This document shows positions 51,325 to 61,327 of a DNA stretch of 64,000 bases, one piece after another (positions within the stretch are counted from its first letter, which is position 1; the number at the start of each line of letters is the position of its first letter). The stretch spans positions 2,790,001 through 2,854,000 of the forward strand of contig JALJCQ010000015.1 of assembly GCA_023091665.1 (NCBI GenBank), given 5' to 3'. Made by a program: the position numbers and the translations under genes. The notes under the pieces are model-generated. The model searched no databases. It was not told the origin of the DNA and saw nothing but the letters and a program-made list of their open reading frames with translations. This stretch comes from Pythium myriotylum. Lineage: Eukaryota > Oomycota > Peronosporomycetes > Pythiales > Pythiaceae.

Positions 51325-52710
51325 TCAGAATTCTTCCCGGAACTTCTTGTCTCGATCAGCTAGAAGAACATGTCGGCCGACTAACGACACGTGACTTGAG
51401 CGTCTAGCGGGTCGGTCACCTGCGAACGTCGCCGGTCGAGGCTGAGACCATTGTTGGAGGTCATCGTTGCTTTCAATCATCGCCGGTTTCTTGATTGGGG
51501 CCAGCAACCGGCCGATACGGGTCCTAGGAACGACGTCAAGGCTGTGAGACGCTGCAAAGCTCGCTGCAGCAAGTGCCTCTGCCTCGATATTACGGTCTTG
51601 TTTAGGTTGTGGCGTAAAAGGTTCGACCGCTGTAGGCAACTTGATAGACTGAAGGCGTCTTGCCGTGTGCTTTTTGGCAATCGTTCGAACTGTGGAGCTA
51701 CTCGAGGAGCCTCGAAGCAGCTTTGCACGAAGCTGTTCGCCTGCACTATTCCCCGTTGATGGCATGTGGAGCTTATCATCAGACCCTGAGTCGTGGAGGA
51801 TCAGCAACGAAGAGTTGACCTCATACTCGATAGGCTTGGCGACTCTGAGAGAGTCCCACGACGCAGTGTGGATGATTGTATGCAGAGCTTGGACCGCTGG
51901 GTCGGCCATTTGAGTGGGGAGCACAGGATTTGACACCGACTTTCGCAACGGTGATCCTGGTCTCATCACGGGAGACCCTGCCGGAGCTGTGGAAGCTCGC
52001 CCTTGATGATGAGCCGCTTTGGGTGGCGCCAACTTGATCGAAAGGCACACTCTGGTCTCGTCCTCGTAGATCAACTGTTGCACTGCTGCTTTTGCGGAAG
52101 ATGAGAGCTGGCGCATTACTGACTTGAACTTGCCCACTGGGAGAGCAATCAGGATGGACTTGAACTTGGCAGTCGTGACTGTGTATCGAATGGGGATGCA
52201 CTGGTCGACTGCATAGACCGCAATCGACGCGCCGGGCTTGAGCAGCTTCTCTGATACGATGGACTCGCATCGCCCCGGCGGCTTATCGTTAGCATGACGA
52301 GTGTCGGACTTAGTGTTAGTCAGGTCTTCTTGCATGTGTCGTACAAGGAACCCGCCGCAGAGAACAAACGCCAACTCGGTTGGGTGGTCGCCGTGATGCC
52401 AGAGCACATCTCCAACGGCGTAAAACTTGAGCGTGAACAAGTCCAGGAGGTTCTTCCACGGCACTTCTTTCGCCAGCTCACACAAGATCGGATTCTTGCA
52501 GAGGATCTCGTACTGCACACCAAACGTCTTGAAGCGCGAGCTCGCAACTGTCGCTGATAGGTTGGTCGACGAGAACGGACGAGCGCTGGACGAGGCGGAC
52601 CTTGAGGACACAGAAGCAGACGCAGAACCTGACCGAGGCCGAGCAACGACTGCCGTTGGTGACAAAGGAGGCACCCGCCGGTTTGTTGTCGACCCTCGAT
52701 GAGCTGCCAT
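51325..52710 (-). CDS. Cyclic nucleotide-binding-domain-like protein
   Basis: 461-aa protein. After a Ser/Arg/Ala-rich N-terminus (residues 1-55), residues about 75-210 resemble a cNMP-binding domain: VPWKNLLDLFTLKFYAVGDVLWHHGDHPTELAFVL, split here as the helix-strand entry, GDVLWHHGD and AFVLCGGFLVRHM. A second strand region with GASIAVYAVDQCIPIRYTV follows. The phosphate-binding cassette (FGE...R-A-A) is not obvious, so nucleotide binding is uncertain. The C-terminal half is low-complexity and basic and ends RDKKFREEF. No membrane segment, so it is not a channel. The stop is about 20 nt from the end of the RCC1-like gene on the other strand; the two genes converge. Role unknown. Confidence 0.72.
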   Translation of the reverse strand: MAAHRGSTTNRRVPPLSPTAVVARPRSGSASASVSSRSASSSARPFSSTNLSATVASSRFKTFGVQYEILCKNPILCELAKEVPWKNLLDLFTLKFYAVGDVLWHHGDHPTELAFVLCGGFLVRHMQEDLTNTKSDTRHANDKPPGRCESIVSEKLLKPGASIAVYAVDQCIPIRYTVTTAKFKSILIALPVGKFKSVMRQLSSSAKAAVQQLIYEDETRVCLSIKLAPPKAAHHQGRASTAPAGSPVMRPGSPLRKSVSNPVLPTQMADPAVQALHTIIHTASWDSLRVAKPIEYEVNSSLLILHDSGSDDKLHMPSTGNSAGEQLRAKLLRGSSSSSTVRTIAKKHTARRLQSIKLPTAVEPFTPQPKQDRNIEAEALAAASFAASHSLDVVPRTRIGRLLAPIKKPAMIESNDDLQQWSQPRPATFAGDRPARRSSHVSLVGRHVLLADRDKKFREEF

Positions 52711-53006
52711 GGGCTGAGCACTCCAACAGAATTTTCAGTCAGCAGATAAGCCCAAGTCATGGACACTATTTCTGGGTATCGACGCTAATTATTTCATGAC
52801 ATTCACCAAACAAATCTTGTGTTATCTTCTTTGGTGGCGTAATGAGGATCGTCGCGAGCATCTCGTGTTCAACCGTGAAGATTATAAAACAGTTCAACGT
52901 TTTCTCGTCACGAATATGACAGCCATGTTGGTTTTCGAGTATTTTTCTTCCTACAAAATCAAATAGCAGTGTGTGTTTTCTGTTTTGGATCTTGAGACGG
53001 CGGAGC

Positions 53007-53546
53007 CTAGTTCAGCTGGGTAAAGCCAAACGTCGTGGTCTTGACCTCCTCCGAGTCCTGCGACTTGGACCCGGAGCTGCTCGTGAGCGTGTGGAAGATC
53101 TGTTCCGGACGCACCTCAAGCACCGTGTCCAATGCCGCGAGCGCGAGAATGAGCGAGCCCTTGGCCTTCTTCACCGAGACCGAGTTGTTGATCCAGAAGA
53201 ACGTCGAGGTGCTGTACTCGCCCGTGTGCTGCGCGAGCAGGTCCTTGACCTCTTGCTGCGACTCGTCGGCGAACTTTTGCATGTTGTCGACCATGCAGGT
53301 CGTCTTCTGCGCGCGCGTGGCCGTGTCGTTGTCGGCGCAGACGCGGTGCATGACCTCTTCGGGCGACTCGAGCTGCACCATGATGTTGGCCTCGACCTGC
53401 GGGTCGGCGCGCACGGCGCTGAGCAGTTTGGCTTGGATCTTGCCGTCGTGCGACGCCACGCGGCGGGCGTCGGCCATGGGCAGCAGCGAGGAAGAGAGCG
53501 TCGCGACGGCCGCGAGCGCACAGAGAGCAACGTGCGAGAGCCGCAT
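53007..53546 (-). CDS. Secreted stand-alone subtilisin-propeptide (I9-like) protein
   Basis: 179 aa with a signal peptide (LSHVALCALAAVATLSSSL). Residues about 50-150 resemble the N-terminal propeptide of the two neighbouring subtilases: ANIMVQLESPEEVMHRV matches their NVIVTMKERTDQVIQDV, KFADESQQEVKDLLAQHTG matches ALRDSLQSHATNTQAGVRS, TFFWINNSVSV matches SFWVTNQIHV, and LAALDTVLEVRPEQIF matches LKNDPRVLSVATEQVY. No catalytic domain follows; the protein ends after a Ser-rich tail. Propeptides of this class (inhibitor family I9) inhibit and fold their enzymes, and fungi have stand-alone I9 inhibitors. A secreted inhibitor or chaperone for subtilases is the likely role; a truncated protease gene is the alternative. 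Strong codon bias and an intact frame argue against decay. Confidence 0.78.
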   Translation of the reverse strand: MRLSHVALCALAAVATLSSSLLPMADARRVASHDGKIQAKLLSAVRADPQVEANIMVQLESPEEVMHRVCADNDTATRAQKTTCMVDNMQKFADESQQEVKDLLAQHTGEYSTSTFFWINNSVSVKKAKGSLILALAALDTVLEVRPEQIFHTLTSSSGSKSQDSEEVKTTTFGFTQLN

Positions 53547-54282
53547 GCGCTTGGAGAGTGAGGGGAATTAAAGAAGGAGAGCGTTACTGGGCGCTCCCAA
53601 GGACACGGTTCGTGACGTGACACGATTTGATTGATTGACGGCGTTTCTGGGCTGCTGAGGAGCTCCACGACCATCATTCCGTGTGGTTATCAGATTTTTT
53701 GGTTTCGAAAGAAAAGAAAAGATGAACACCTGAGGAGACTAGTTTGAAAAAGAAAAAGCTAAGCTAATATGGAGAGGAGTGCGCCATGGCCCATGGAGAG
53801 GGCGGAGGATGGTCGACTGGCGTGCTGCGGTGGTCGCCAGGCATGAGTTCTGGAGACGCGGAGAGGAGCGGGGTCTTTGATCCGAGAGGATCCCAGACGA
53901 GAGGCCGCTGACTCGCGCGTTGACTGATTGACAGGCAGTGGGGGCGGCGAGAGTCCAACTGGCGCCGAAGAGGCGCCGATGATCAGGCGGCCATGCGAAA
54001 CTCCAACTGGACATCAACTAGACTCGCTCCCAACCATCGAAGAATCGGTTTCCACAGGTACTCAGAATATACTAAAACTATACTAAATGTTAAATTGGTC
54101 AGATTCTTTCCTACAATGTATGTTTGCACGCAGTTCTTTTTAACTCGCAGCTGCCCCTCTGCATCCGCTTCGAACGTGCGGCTTGAACATGCGATAAGCG
54201 CGACCGCTCGCTCGGCGTCGCACATGCGCCACAACGCGATCTCTCTCGGCCGGAGTCCACCGTCCCCAGCTCACGCGACCCC
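53547..54282. other. Intergenic region
   Basis: About 740 nt between two divergent genes. No supported gene; open frames here lack bias. Confidence 0.55.
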
Positions 54283-54627
54283 ATGCAGACCACTTCCAAA
54301 CTGCGCTCGCTCCGCAAACTCCAGACCCGCGACTCGCCGCACGCCTCGCCGACCATGAGCTCCACTTCCGCCCGCCGCGACATGCAGATGGTCGGCAAGC
54401 GCGTCAACCGCAGCGCCAGCGCCGCCGACAAGCACTACGACTACATGGACGTCATGCCCCTGACGCGGCGCCGCAACTCGTCCTGTGAGATTCCGATCCC
54501 GCAGTTCATGATCCCGTGCTCGGCCAGCTCGCTGATGGACAAGCAGTACGCGCTCTCGCCGCCGTCGACCGCTCCGCCGTCCTTCGGCGACGATGACCAC
54601 AGAACGGACATGTCGTTGCTGCAGTGA
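54283..54627 (+). CDS. Small basic protein, function unknown
   Basis: 114 aa from ATG 54283. Basic, Ser-rich N-terminus (KLRSLRKLQTRDSPHA), a middle stretch DMQMVGKRVNRSASAADKH, a possible phosphorylation-type motif TRRRNSSCEIPIPQFM, and a C-terminal QYALSPPSTAPPSFGDDD. No signal peptide or membrane segment. High G/C at third positions over the full length supports translation. It lies in the opposite orientation between the propeptide-like gene and the subtilases. Not recognised; predicted mostly disordered. Confidence 0.6.
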   Translation: MQTTSKLRSLRKLQTRDSPHASPTMSSTSARRDMQMVGKRVNRSASAADKHYDYMDVMPLTRRRNSSCEIPIPQFMIPCSASSLMDKQYALSPPSTAPPSFGDDDHRTDMSLLQ

Positions 54628-54855
54628 TGCGCGGCTGCACTCAAATCTCGCCACGTGATCGACCGCGGCACCTGCATTTGTATACCAGTCAAGAAGCTGA
54701 TGAGATATTCAGTGCATGTACCATAGCCAAACCAATCTCGGAATGAAAAAAAATGAAAAAGTCGATTCGGATGTTCAACGCTGCGGCTCGTTATATCTAG
54801 CAGGCTTATGGCCCTGCTCCAAGGCTCGTTGCGTGGAAGACTGGCGTGGTGGCAT

Positions 54856-56265
54856 CTAGGAGAGAGCACGGAAGACGTCGGCACGCCCGAAGCCGAACTG
54901 GTTGTTTGGGTAGATATTGTCAAGCGTTCCACCACACGTCACATCTGACGGCGAAGTGAGCTTGACAGAAGTTCCGATGAAGCGGCTGCGGATCTGGTCA
55001 TAAGTGGTTCCAGGTTTGGCGCTGAGATACAAGGCAATCGCACCCGACACGTGCGGCGTCGCCATACTCGTACCAGACTTCGTACAATACTGATCGTCAC
55101 CCGTCCAGCAAGAAGAGTAAACCAACGACCCAGGTCCCATGATATCCGGCTTGCGAAGACCACGCACAGTAGGACCCTTCGCGCTGTACCAAGCCACCGC
55201 GTTCGTCATGTCCACTGCACCCACCGTCAACACATTCGTGCTGTCCCCAGGAGATTGGGTCGTCCCACAGCTCGGTCCTGTGTTGCCTGCTGCGACCACC
55301 GGAATGATACCTGCCGCTCGCAGTGCTGTGATCGAACTATCGAACGTCGTCAAGCCCTGCCCACCTCCCCAACTATTGCTCACAATCTGCGGCGCCATCT
55401 TGCAGTCCGCCGCCGAGCCGTCCGGGTTCGTCGGGCACAGCATGAACTGGAAACACGCCAGCAGATCTGCCGCGAAGCAGCCCGTGGAACGACATCCCTT
55501 GCACATGATCCATTTGGCACCTGGAGCAACACCGATGCCATTGAGGCCAGCGACGATCCCCGTGACGTGGGTACCGTGGCCAGTGGCATCGTACGGCAAA
55601 GCAGACTTCGTCTCTGGATCGAACCAGCCCTTTGTTTGGCGCCAGTTCGGCCGCAGATCTCGGTGTGTGTATCGAACTCCTGTGTCGATGATACCGACCG
55701 TGACGCCTGCTCCAGTCTTCCCAAGGTTCCACACTGCCGGCGCGTTGATGTTGGAGACACCCCATTGAGCAGTGACAGCAGACGGCTGAGCGATTGCAGC
55801 AGTCTCGGTGATCGGTGCAACGAGAGGATACACCTGCTCCGTCGCCACACTCAAAACCCGCGGATCGTTCTTCAGTTCTTCGATCAGGCTGGGCGTGGCA
55901 CCTGACACATGGATTTGGTTCGTCACCCAGAAGCTGCTCGATCCAGTGTGGGCATCTCCAGATCGGTCCAGGATGCTTCTGACGCCGGCTTGAGTGTTGG
56001 TGGCGTGAGACTGAAGACTGTCCCGAAGTGCCATAATGCGTTGGCTCCGTGAGGCAAATTTCTGCGAGCCGACGTCCTGAATGACCTGGTCGGTGCGTTC
56101 CTTCATCGTCACGATGACGTTGGTGCGGCGGATGGCTCCGTTCGACGAGGCAACACTCGAGCGCTTGTCTGTGGAAGAGCGACCATTCGCTCCGCCGGCG
56201 CCAGTGCAGACCAGAGACCCGGCAAATGCGGACGAGAAGAGAAGGATGGAGGCGAGGCGAACCAT
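54856..56265 (-). CDS. Secreted subtilisin-like serine protease (S8), copy 1
   Basis: 469-aa subtilase: signal peptide (VRLASILLFSSAFAGSLVC), I9 propeptide at about residues 47-148, then the S8 catalytic domain with Asp194 (GIIDTGVRYTHRD), His230 (GHGTHVTGIVAG), the oxyanion Asn (VVAAGNTGPSCG) and Ser400 (GTSMATPHVSGA). The full triad is present, so an active extracellular endopeptidase is expected. ATG 56265 is chosen because it starts the signal peptide; an in-frame upstream extension adds only 17 residues. The protein ends right after the catalytic domain (GRADVFRALS), without the PAN-like domain of copy 2. From about 54929 to 56314 the DNA appears identical to copy 2, while the last ~75 nt of the gene differ clearly. 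Confidence 0.93.
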   Translation of the reverse strand: MVRLASILLFSSAFAGSLVCTGAGGANGRSSTDKRSSVASSNGAIRRTNVIVTMKERTDQVIQDVGSQKFASRSQRIMALRDSLQSHATNTQAGVRSILDRSGDAHTGSSSFWVTNQIHVSGATPSLIEELKNDPRVLSVATEQVYPLVAPITETAAIAQPSAVTAQWGVSNINAPAVWNLGKTGAGVTVGIIDTGVRYTHRDLRPNWRQTKGWFDPETKSALPYDATGHGTHVTGIVAGLNGIGVAPGAKWIMCKGCRSTGCFAADLLACFQFMLCPTNPDGSAADCKMAPQIVSNSWGGGQGLTTFDSSITALRAAGIIPVVAAGNTGPSCGTTQSPGDSTNVLTVGAVDMTNAVAWYSAKGPTVRGLRKPDIMGPGSLVYSSCWTGDDQYCTKSGTSMATPHVSGAIALYLSAKPGTTYDQIRSRFIGTSVKLTSPSDVTCGGTLDNIYPNNQFGFGRADVFRALS

Positions 56266-56314
56266 GTTCTCGATTGTAGAGCGCCTTGTTGCAGTTTCGT
56301 GACGTCTTGGGAAC
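54929..56314 (-). repeat. Duplicated/converted tract, copy 1
   Basis: About 1386 nt that appears identical to 57121-58506 (constant offset of 2192). It covers the signal peptide to near the end of the catalytic domain, plus about 49 nt before the ATG. Both edges are abrupt, and homologous but diverged coding sequence continues past the 3' edge. Confidence 0.88.
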
Positions 56315-56804
56315 ACGCAGTCTTGGTGCTTCCAAGCAGGTTGAGAAATGAGTGGAAGAATCCGGGGCTTTGGTGCCGGTGCTATATTTGCGATAGCACG
56401 ATCTCACGGTTTGGCTCACAGAGTGCCGTGGTGGATGGAGAACAGTATGTAGGGAACACCAACCTGAACAGTGTGTGATATAGAGCAACGATCGAAGTTT
56501 AAAGTGGGTATTTAGAGCGACGAACCTTATCTCTGGAGGATATCAGTATTGGATGGCGCTCAGATCCTTCTTATGACGCCTCTTGTGTACTTGAATCATG
56601 GAGTGAGAAACCCCATCTTATCTAGAGGTTTAGGAGATCAATTGCCTGGTTTCCATGCGAGAAGAAAAACAACAAGAAGCTCACGAGCTGTGTCAACCCT
56701 TTGCAGGGCTCAACACGCTCAGATTATTGTCAGGCCTGTTCGAACTCTATCTTGCACGAGTTCTTCCGGCGAAATCCACTGCCACTTTGTAGCCCATCGC
56801 ACAA
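56315..56804. other. Intergenic region between the subtilases
   Basis: About 490 nt; promoter of copy 1 and 3' flank of copy 2. Unlike the genes, it is not duplicated upstream of copy 2. No gene supported. Confidence 0.6.
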
Positions 56805-58457
56805 TTACGTCGAGAGTGTCGCAGACACTACACCAGTCGCTACGGAAGTTGAGCTCTTACCACTCTTGAGCCAGCACGTCCCTCCCAGATATGTGTTCCA
56901 TGAGTAAGCCTTACAGTTTGTTGTCGCTTGGCACACCGAACAACAAACAGTCGCATCTGCACCGGGCTTGTTACCGATGTCGTTGCCCGCGTAGTCTGTG
57001 TTATACTCAAACGTGCACACTGGTAAGCTTGGCTGCACAATAGTCGAGAAAGAAAGCGCTCTATAGACGTCCGCTCTGCCGTACCCGAACTGATTGTTGG
57101 GGTTCGTGGAGTCGAGAGTCCCACCACACGTCACATCTGACGGCGAAGTGAGCTTGACAGAAGTTCCGATGAAGCGGCTGCGGATCTGGTCATAAGTGGT
57201 TCCAGGTTTGGCGCTGAGATACAAGGCAATCGCACCCGACACGTGCGGCGTCGCCATACTCGTACCAGACTTCGTACAATACTGATCGTCACCCGTCCAG
57301 CAAGAAGAGTAAACCAACGACCCAGGTCCCATGATATCCGGCTTGCGAAGACCACGCACAGTAGGACCCTTCGCGCTGTACCAAGCCACCGCGTTCGTCA
57401 TGTCCACTGCACCCACCGTCAACACATTCGTGCTGTCCCCAGGAGATTGGGTCGTCCCACAGCTCGGTCCTGTGTTGCCTGCTGCGACCACCGGAATGAT
57501 ACCTGCCGCTCGCAGTGCTGTGATCGAACTATCGAACGTCGTCAAGCCCTGCCCACCTCCCCAACTATTGCTCACAATCTGCGGCGCCATCTTGCAGTCC
57601 GCCGCCGAGCCGTCCGGGTTCGTCGGGCACAGCATGAACTGGAAACACGCCAGCAGATCTGCCGCGAAGCAGCCCGTGGAACGACATCCCTTGCACATGA
57701 TCCATTTGGCACCTGGAGCAACACCGATGCCATTGAGGCCAGCGACGATCCCCGTGACGTGGGTACCGTGGCCAGTGGCATCGTACGGCAAAGCAGACTT
57801 CGTCTCTGGATCGAACCAGCCCTTTGTTTGGCGCCAGTTCGGCCGCAGATCTCGGTGTGTGTATCGAACTCCTGTGTCGATGATACCGACCGTGACGCCT
57901 GCTCCAGTCTTCCCAAGGTTCCACACTGCCGGCGCGTTGATGTTGGAGACACCCCATTGAGCAGTGACAGCAGACGGCTGAGCGATTGCAGCAGTCTCGG
58001 TGATCGGTGCAACGAGAGGATACACCTGCTCCGTCGCCACACTCAAAACCCGCGGATCGTTCTTCAGTTCTTCGATCAGGCTGGGCGTGGCACCTGACAC
58101 ATGGATTTGGTTCGTCACCCAGAAGCTGCTCGATCCAGTGTGGGCATCTCCAGATCGGTCCAGGATGCTTCTGACGCCGGCTTGAGTGTTGGTGGCGTGA
58201 GACTGAAGACTGTCCCGAAGTGCCATAATGCGTTGGCTCCGTGAGGCAAATTTCTGCGAGCCGACGTCCTGAATGACCTGGTCGGTGCGTTCCTTCATCG
58301 TCACGATGACGTTGGTGCGGCGGATGGCTCCGTTCGACGAGGCAACACTCGAGCGCTTGTCTGTGGAAGAGCGACCATTCGCTCCGCCGGCGCCAGTGCA
58401 GACCAGAGACCCGGCAAATGCGGACGAGAAGAGAAGGATGGAGGCGAGGCGAACCAT
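56805..58457 (-). CDS. Secreted subtilase (S8) with C-terminal PAN/Apple-like domain, copy 2
   Basis: 550-aa subtilase. Residues 1 to about 445 are the same as copy 1: signal peptide, I9 propeptide, and the S8 triad Asp194, His230 and Ser400. The catalytic domain ends GRADVYRALSFS and is followed by a Cys-rich module of about 75 residues: CTFEYNTDYAGNDI, CCSVCQATTNCKAYSWN and GGTCWLKSG. This C-C-x-x-C...C-x-x-[YF]-x-W...C-x-L-K layout is that of PAN/Apple-type domains, which bind proteins or carbohydrates. The module probably anchors or directs the protease. The start at 58457 is the signal peptide ATG. Same strand and about 540 nt upstream of copy 1. Confidence 0.93.
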   Translation of the reverse strand: MVRLASILLFSSAFAGSLVCTGAGGANGRSSTDKRSSVASSNGAIRRTNVIVTMKERTDQVIQDVGSQKFASRSQRIMALRDSLQSHATNTQAGVRSILDRSGDAHTGSSSFWVTNQIHVSGATPSLIEELKNDPRVLSVATEQVYPLVAPITETAAIAQPSAVTAQWGVSNINAPAVWNLGKTGAGVTVGIIDTGVRYTHRDLRPNWRQTKGWFDPETKSALPYDATGHGTHVTGIVAGLNGIGVAPGAKWIMCKGCRSTGCFAADLLACFQFMLCPTNPDGSAADCKMAPQIVSNSWGGGQGLTTFDSSITALRAAGIIPVVAAGNTGPSCGTTQSPGDSTNVLTVGAVDMTNAVAWYSAKGPTVRGLRKPDIMGPGSLVYSSCWTGDDQYCTKSGTSMATPHVSGAIALYLSAKPGTTYDQIRSRFIGTSVKLTSPSDVTCGGTLDSTNPNNQFGYGRADVYRALSFSTIVQPSLPVCTFEYNTDYAGNDIGNKPGADATVCCSVCQATTNCKAYSWNTYLGGTCWLKSGKSSTSVATGVVSATLST

Positions 58458-58506
58458 GTTCTCGATTGTAGAGCGCCTTGTTGCAGTTTCGTGACGTCTT
58501 GGGAAC
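57121..58506 (-). repeat. Duplicated/converted tract, copy 2
   Basis: Partner of 54929-56314. The tract stops within the coding region just before the C-terminal GGTLD-x-x-x-PNNQFG region, which is about a quarter different in sequence between the copies. Confidence 0.88.
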
Positions 58507-58847
58507 GGATAGCCTTGGAACTTGGGCTTGAATTGCCGAATGGCCTATGTAATGGAACTCGTCTGTGGCTCCATGGAACCATCTGATCACCTTGGTGTGT
58601 GAGGAGAGGGTTCAGTAGATTGATAACGCTATATCGAGTATCCTTTCGAATATCGCCCAGCAAGGTACTCGTTTCGAAACATAGATTCTGGTGATCTAGG
58701 TAAAGCCGCTAAAAATGCACCTCAGCGATGCGACACGCTGTGCGCAATCGCGTCTTGGATCTGGATATGAGCTGGTGTTGCAGATTGCATACCCAGAGCT
58801 CATATTTGCTTAAATCTGCTGTAGATCAAGAAACTCGGGATTACTTG
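58507..58847. other. Intergenic region
   Basis: About 340 nt; 5' flank of subtilase copy 2 and 3' flank of the two-exon gene. Nothing recognised. Confidence 0.55.
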
Positions 58848-59741
58848 CTACATCTGCCAGAACTCGCCGAAGTCGTCGATATTGGTTCTTGCAGATCTAA
58901 GCTTTTCTTCTTCCTCCTTCAAGGAAACGGCTAGCTTTTGTGGATGATTGGCCGTTTCTGCACGATGCTTTCCTCGATCTGGGATTCTTCGTGATCCCAT
59001 TACCATTGAAGGCGAGTCCACGATTGGATTTCTTGCTACGCCTTGGTCATTCACATGTTCCATACCTGAGATCTTTGCATTCGCTGGGACAATCCTCGTG
59101 GATCGAGCTGAACGCATCGCATCAGACCCATTTTTAGGTTCAGATACAACCATGCGCGACCGATGGTTGCTGGAACTCTCTTCTTCGCCTTCGATTTGCA
59201 TCGGGTGAGCTTCGCTTCTGTAGATCTGTGAATCGAAAAAGTCCCGCCACCCAACTTCATCTAGAACACCAAAATGTTACTACAAAGACTGAAATTGTAG
59301 GCTCGAGTAAGGATTACCATTGAATTCAGGAAGCTCTGTCATCAGCAGCTCCTTCTCAGCTTGCATTGTCGAGCCATCATCGTCCTCGTCGGCGAAGGGT
59401 GCCTCTTTCTTCGCGGCTGATGCGCTCTCTTTGATCTCTCTCGCGATGAAAATCTTCAATGCGACGTTCAGCCACCAGCGCTTCACAGCTACACTAGCTT
59501 TTCCCAACAATGAATATATCCGGCGAGCAATTTCGGAAGTAACAATGATCCGTAGGACGAGGCCAAGGAAGATGATCGTGCCCACACTGGTCAGGTATAA
59601 CGTGCTTGGCGCTTTAGACGGAAGAGCGAGTCTTGGCGGATGAACGAAGGTACTCATTGGCTGCATCGTCACCAACCGGAACGATCCTTCCATCCAACAA
59701 TGGGTACTCATCACGCGACTGAACCCAAGATCCTCGCGCAT
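58848..59741 (-). CDS. Two-exon single-pass membrane protein, function unknown
   Basis: Exon 1 (59741-59318) and exon 2 (59260-58848) join across a 57-nt GT-AG intron (59317-59261) in phase 1, giving ...LPEFN-D-EVGWRDFFDSQIYRS. Without the splice both frames stop or lack a start. The product, about 278 aa, has one hydrophobic segment (YLTSVGTIIFLGLVLRIIV) followed by a basic stretch, then an acidic DEDDDGS region, and a Lys/Glu-rich C-terminus with KLAVSLKEEEEKLRSA that may form a coiled coil. The N-terminus is uncertain: ATG 59741 is the longest choice, and an adjacent frame (59614-59841) reads EYPLLDGRIVPVGDDAANEY, which looks coding and may be an upstream exon or the result of a frameshift. 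Function not recognised. Confidence 0.52.
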
Positions 59742-59841
59742 CCGCTACGCACCAATATACGGGTGCTCGCCACCGGATCCGCTGCGAATTCGTGGCGCGC
59801 GCAACTCTGGCGGGAGCGCGAGCACCGACGGGTCGTCGCAA

Positions 59842-61327
59842 TGCCTCAGTGCAAGTCGGTACTCTACTCGCGACCCAGCCACATAGCCCACACGTTCAGC
59901 TGCGACATCCAACCCCCCCCGTTCACGCCTTCTCACCGTATCGATGGCGTTCGAGCTGCGTCACAAAGTTGAGCTTGTGCACCTCGACAGCCTCGTCCAG
60001 CACGCGCTCCCACGATGCGCGCTCTCCAAGCCCAGACAGCGCCGTCAGCCCCACGCGACGCGTTCGTTCGGCCGGCAGAGCTCACCGGAGCGTCTTCGCT
60101 CGACGCGCAGCAGACAAAAGGGCGGCGCGCGGCCTCTCGCGGTCGCCGAGAACGCCACGGCGTCGCCCATGGGGGCCATGGTCATGGTCGTCGTGGGGTC
60201 CATGTTTCCCTTTTGAAGATTTCCTTCCGCGCGAACCCGTTGAGAACGGGAAACGGGTTCTGTATTTAGTCAAATGTGGATGCGAAATAACACATATAGA
60301 CGTAGTCTGAGATACCGGTGAGTTCGCTGGTCGTGTGTACTGTACATGCGAGGACAGAGCCCAGGCGCTGGAGCGATTGCTTGTGGTGGAGGAGCTCGCG
60401 TCTCTTCTGTTTCTGAGCGGGAGGCAGGAAGTGCAGGGTGACCGAAGTGGATTCTAAAACCAGTCAAGTCGGTGCAGAACGGGAAGGGCGTGTGTGGATG
60501 CGAGTGTGCCTGTGGTGTGTGCTTTTATTATTGGAATCCACCAAGGAGGCATGTCCGAGGCAGAGTGTTGACTGGGTGCGTACTATTGATGCTCCCAATA
60601 GTACTGGTAGAGAGTCGGATTCCTCCACCGCTTGGGTTGGTCGGAACACTAACTTACTGGAACACATTGCCTCCCGGAAATTGCCGTGATGACCAGCCAG
60701 TGCAGCTGCGCAAGGCGTTCAGCATCGAACTCTGATTCACTGGATTCGGAACGAGAGCAGCAAGATTTCGATGGACTGAGACCATCGAAATCCTGCCGGT
60801 TCTCCTTGGGCCATGCTACTCTTCTGATCGCCGTGGAATCTCGTCAAGGTGGTCGATGCCTCATCGCTTGACCGAATCAGGGAATCACGTGTTGAACCTC
60901 CGAGGTCACCACGCCACGCGTGACGGGGAGACTTCAGATTCGGAAGTGTCTCGGGATCGGATCGCACGATCGTTTGGCAATCAATGTGGCTCATGTGGCA
61001 GAACAAGCACATAAACCAGCCATCAACATATTTAAACATGGTTCTAACCTACCCACATTTGGCCGATACGATATCAACCCCAACAAAATCAAGTTGCAAG
61101 AAGACCTTTATAGCATCGGATAGAACCAGATAGAACCTCTTTGTACCCATCTCGACTCAGCTCAGGGTGATGGGCCAGTCAGCTCCAGCTGGTTGACATG
61201 ACAGCTTCGATAACTGAACCGCTGTCGCATCCTCCTCTTCCGTGCTGAAAGGAGCCTTCCCGTCTCTGGCTTCTGGTGCTCATTTGCCCGCGTTCACTCG
61301 TCAGTCCGACCTGAGCCTTTCACTGCA
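59842..61327. other. Intergenic region before transporter 6
   Basis: About 1.5 kb. A plus-strand frame at 59944-60216 (90 codons, MAFELRHKVELVHLDSL) is possible but unsupported. A 9-nt inverted repeat GAACCCGTT/AACGGGTTC lies at 60233-60260. The remainder has no visible feature. Confidence 0.5.
61278..61294 (+). promoter_or_regulatory. Weak initiator (Inr)-like element
   Basis: GCTCATTTGCCCGCGTT matches the first half of the oomycete initiator consensus; it is 50 nt upstream of the transporter 6 ATG. Confidence 0.33.

Noticed and set aside
55373..56488. Long alternative frames across the subtilases, also at 57565-58590
   Set aside because: Frame-shifted shadows of the S8 proteases; no motifs.
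60438..60735. Small possibly secreted protein
   Set aside because: A hydrophobic start can be read in the frame, but composition and codon use are not convincing and there is no paralogue or motif.
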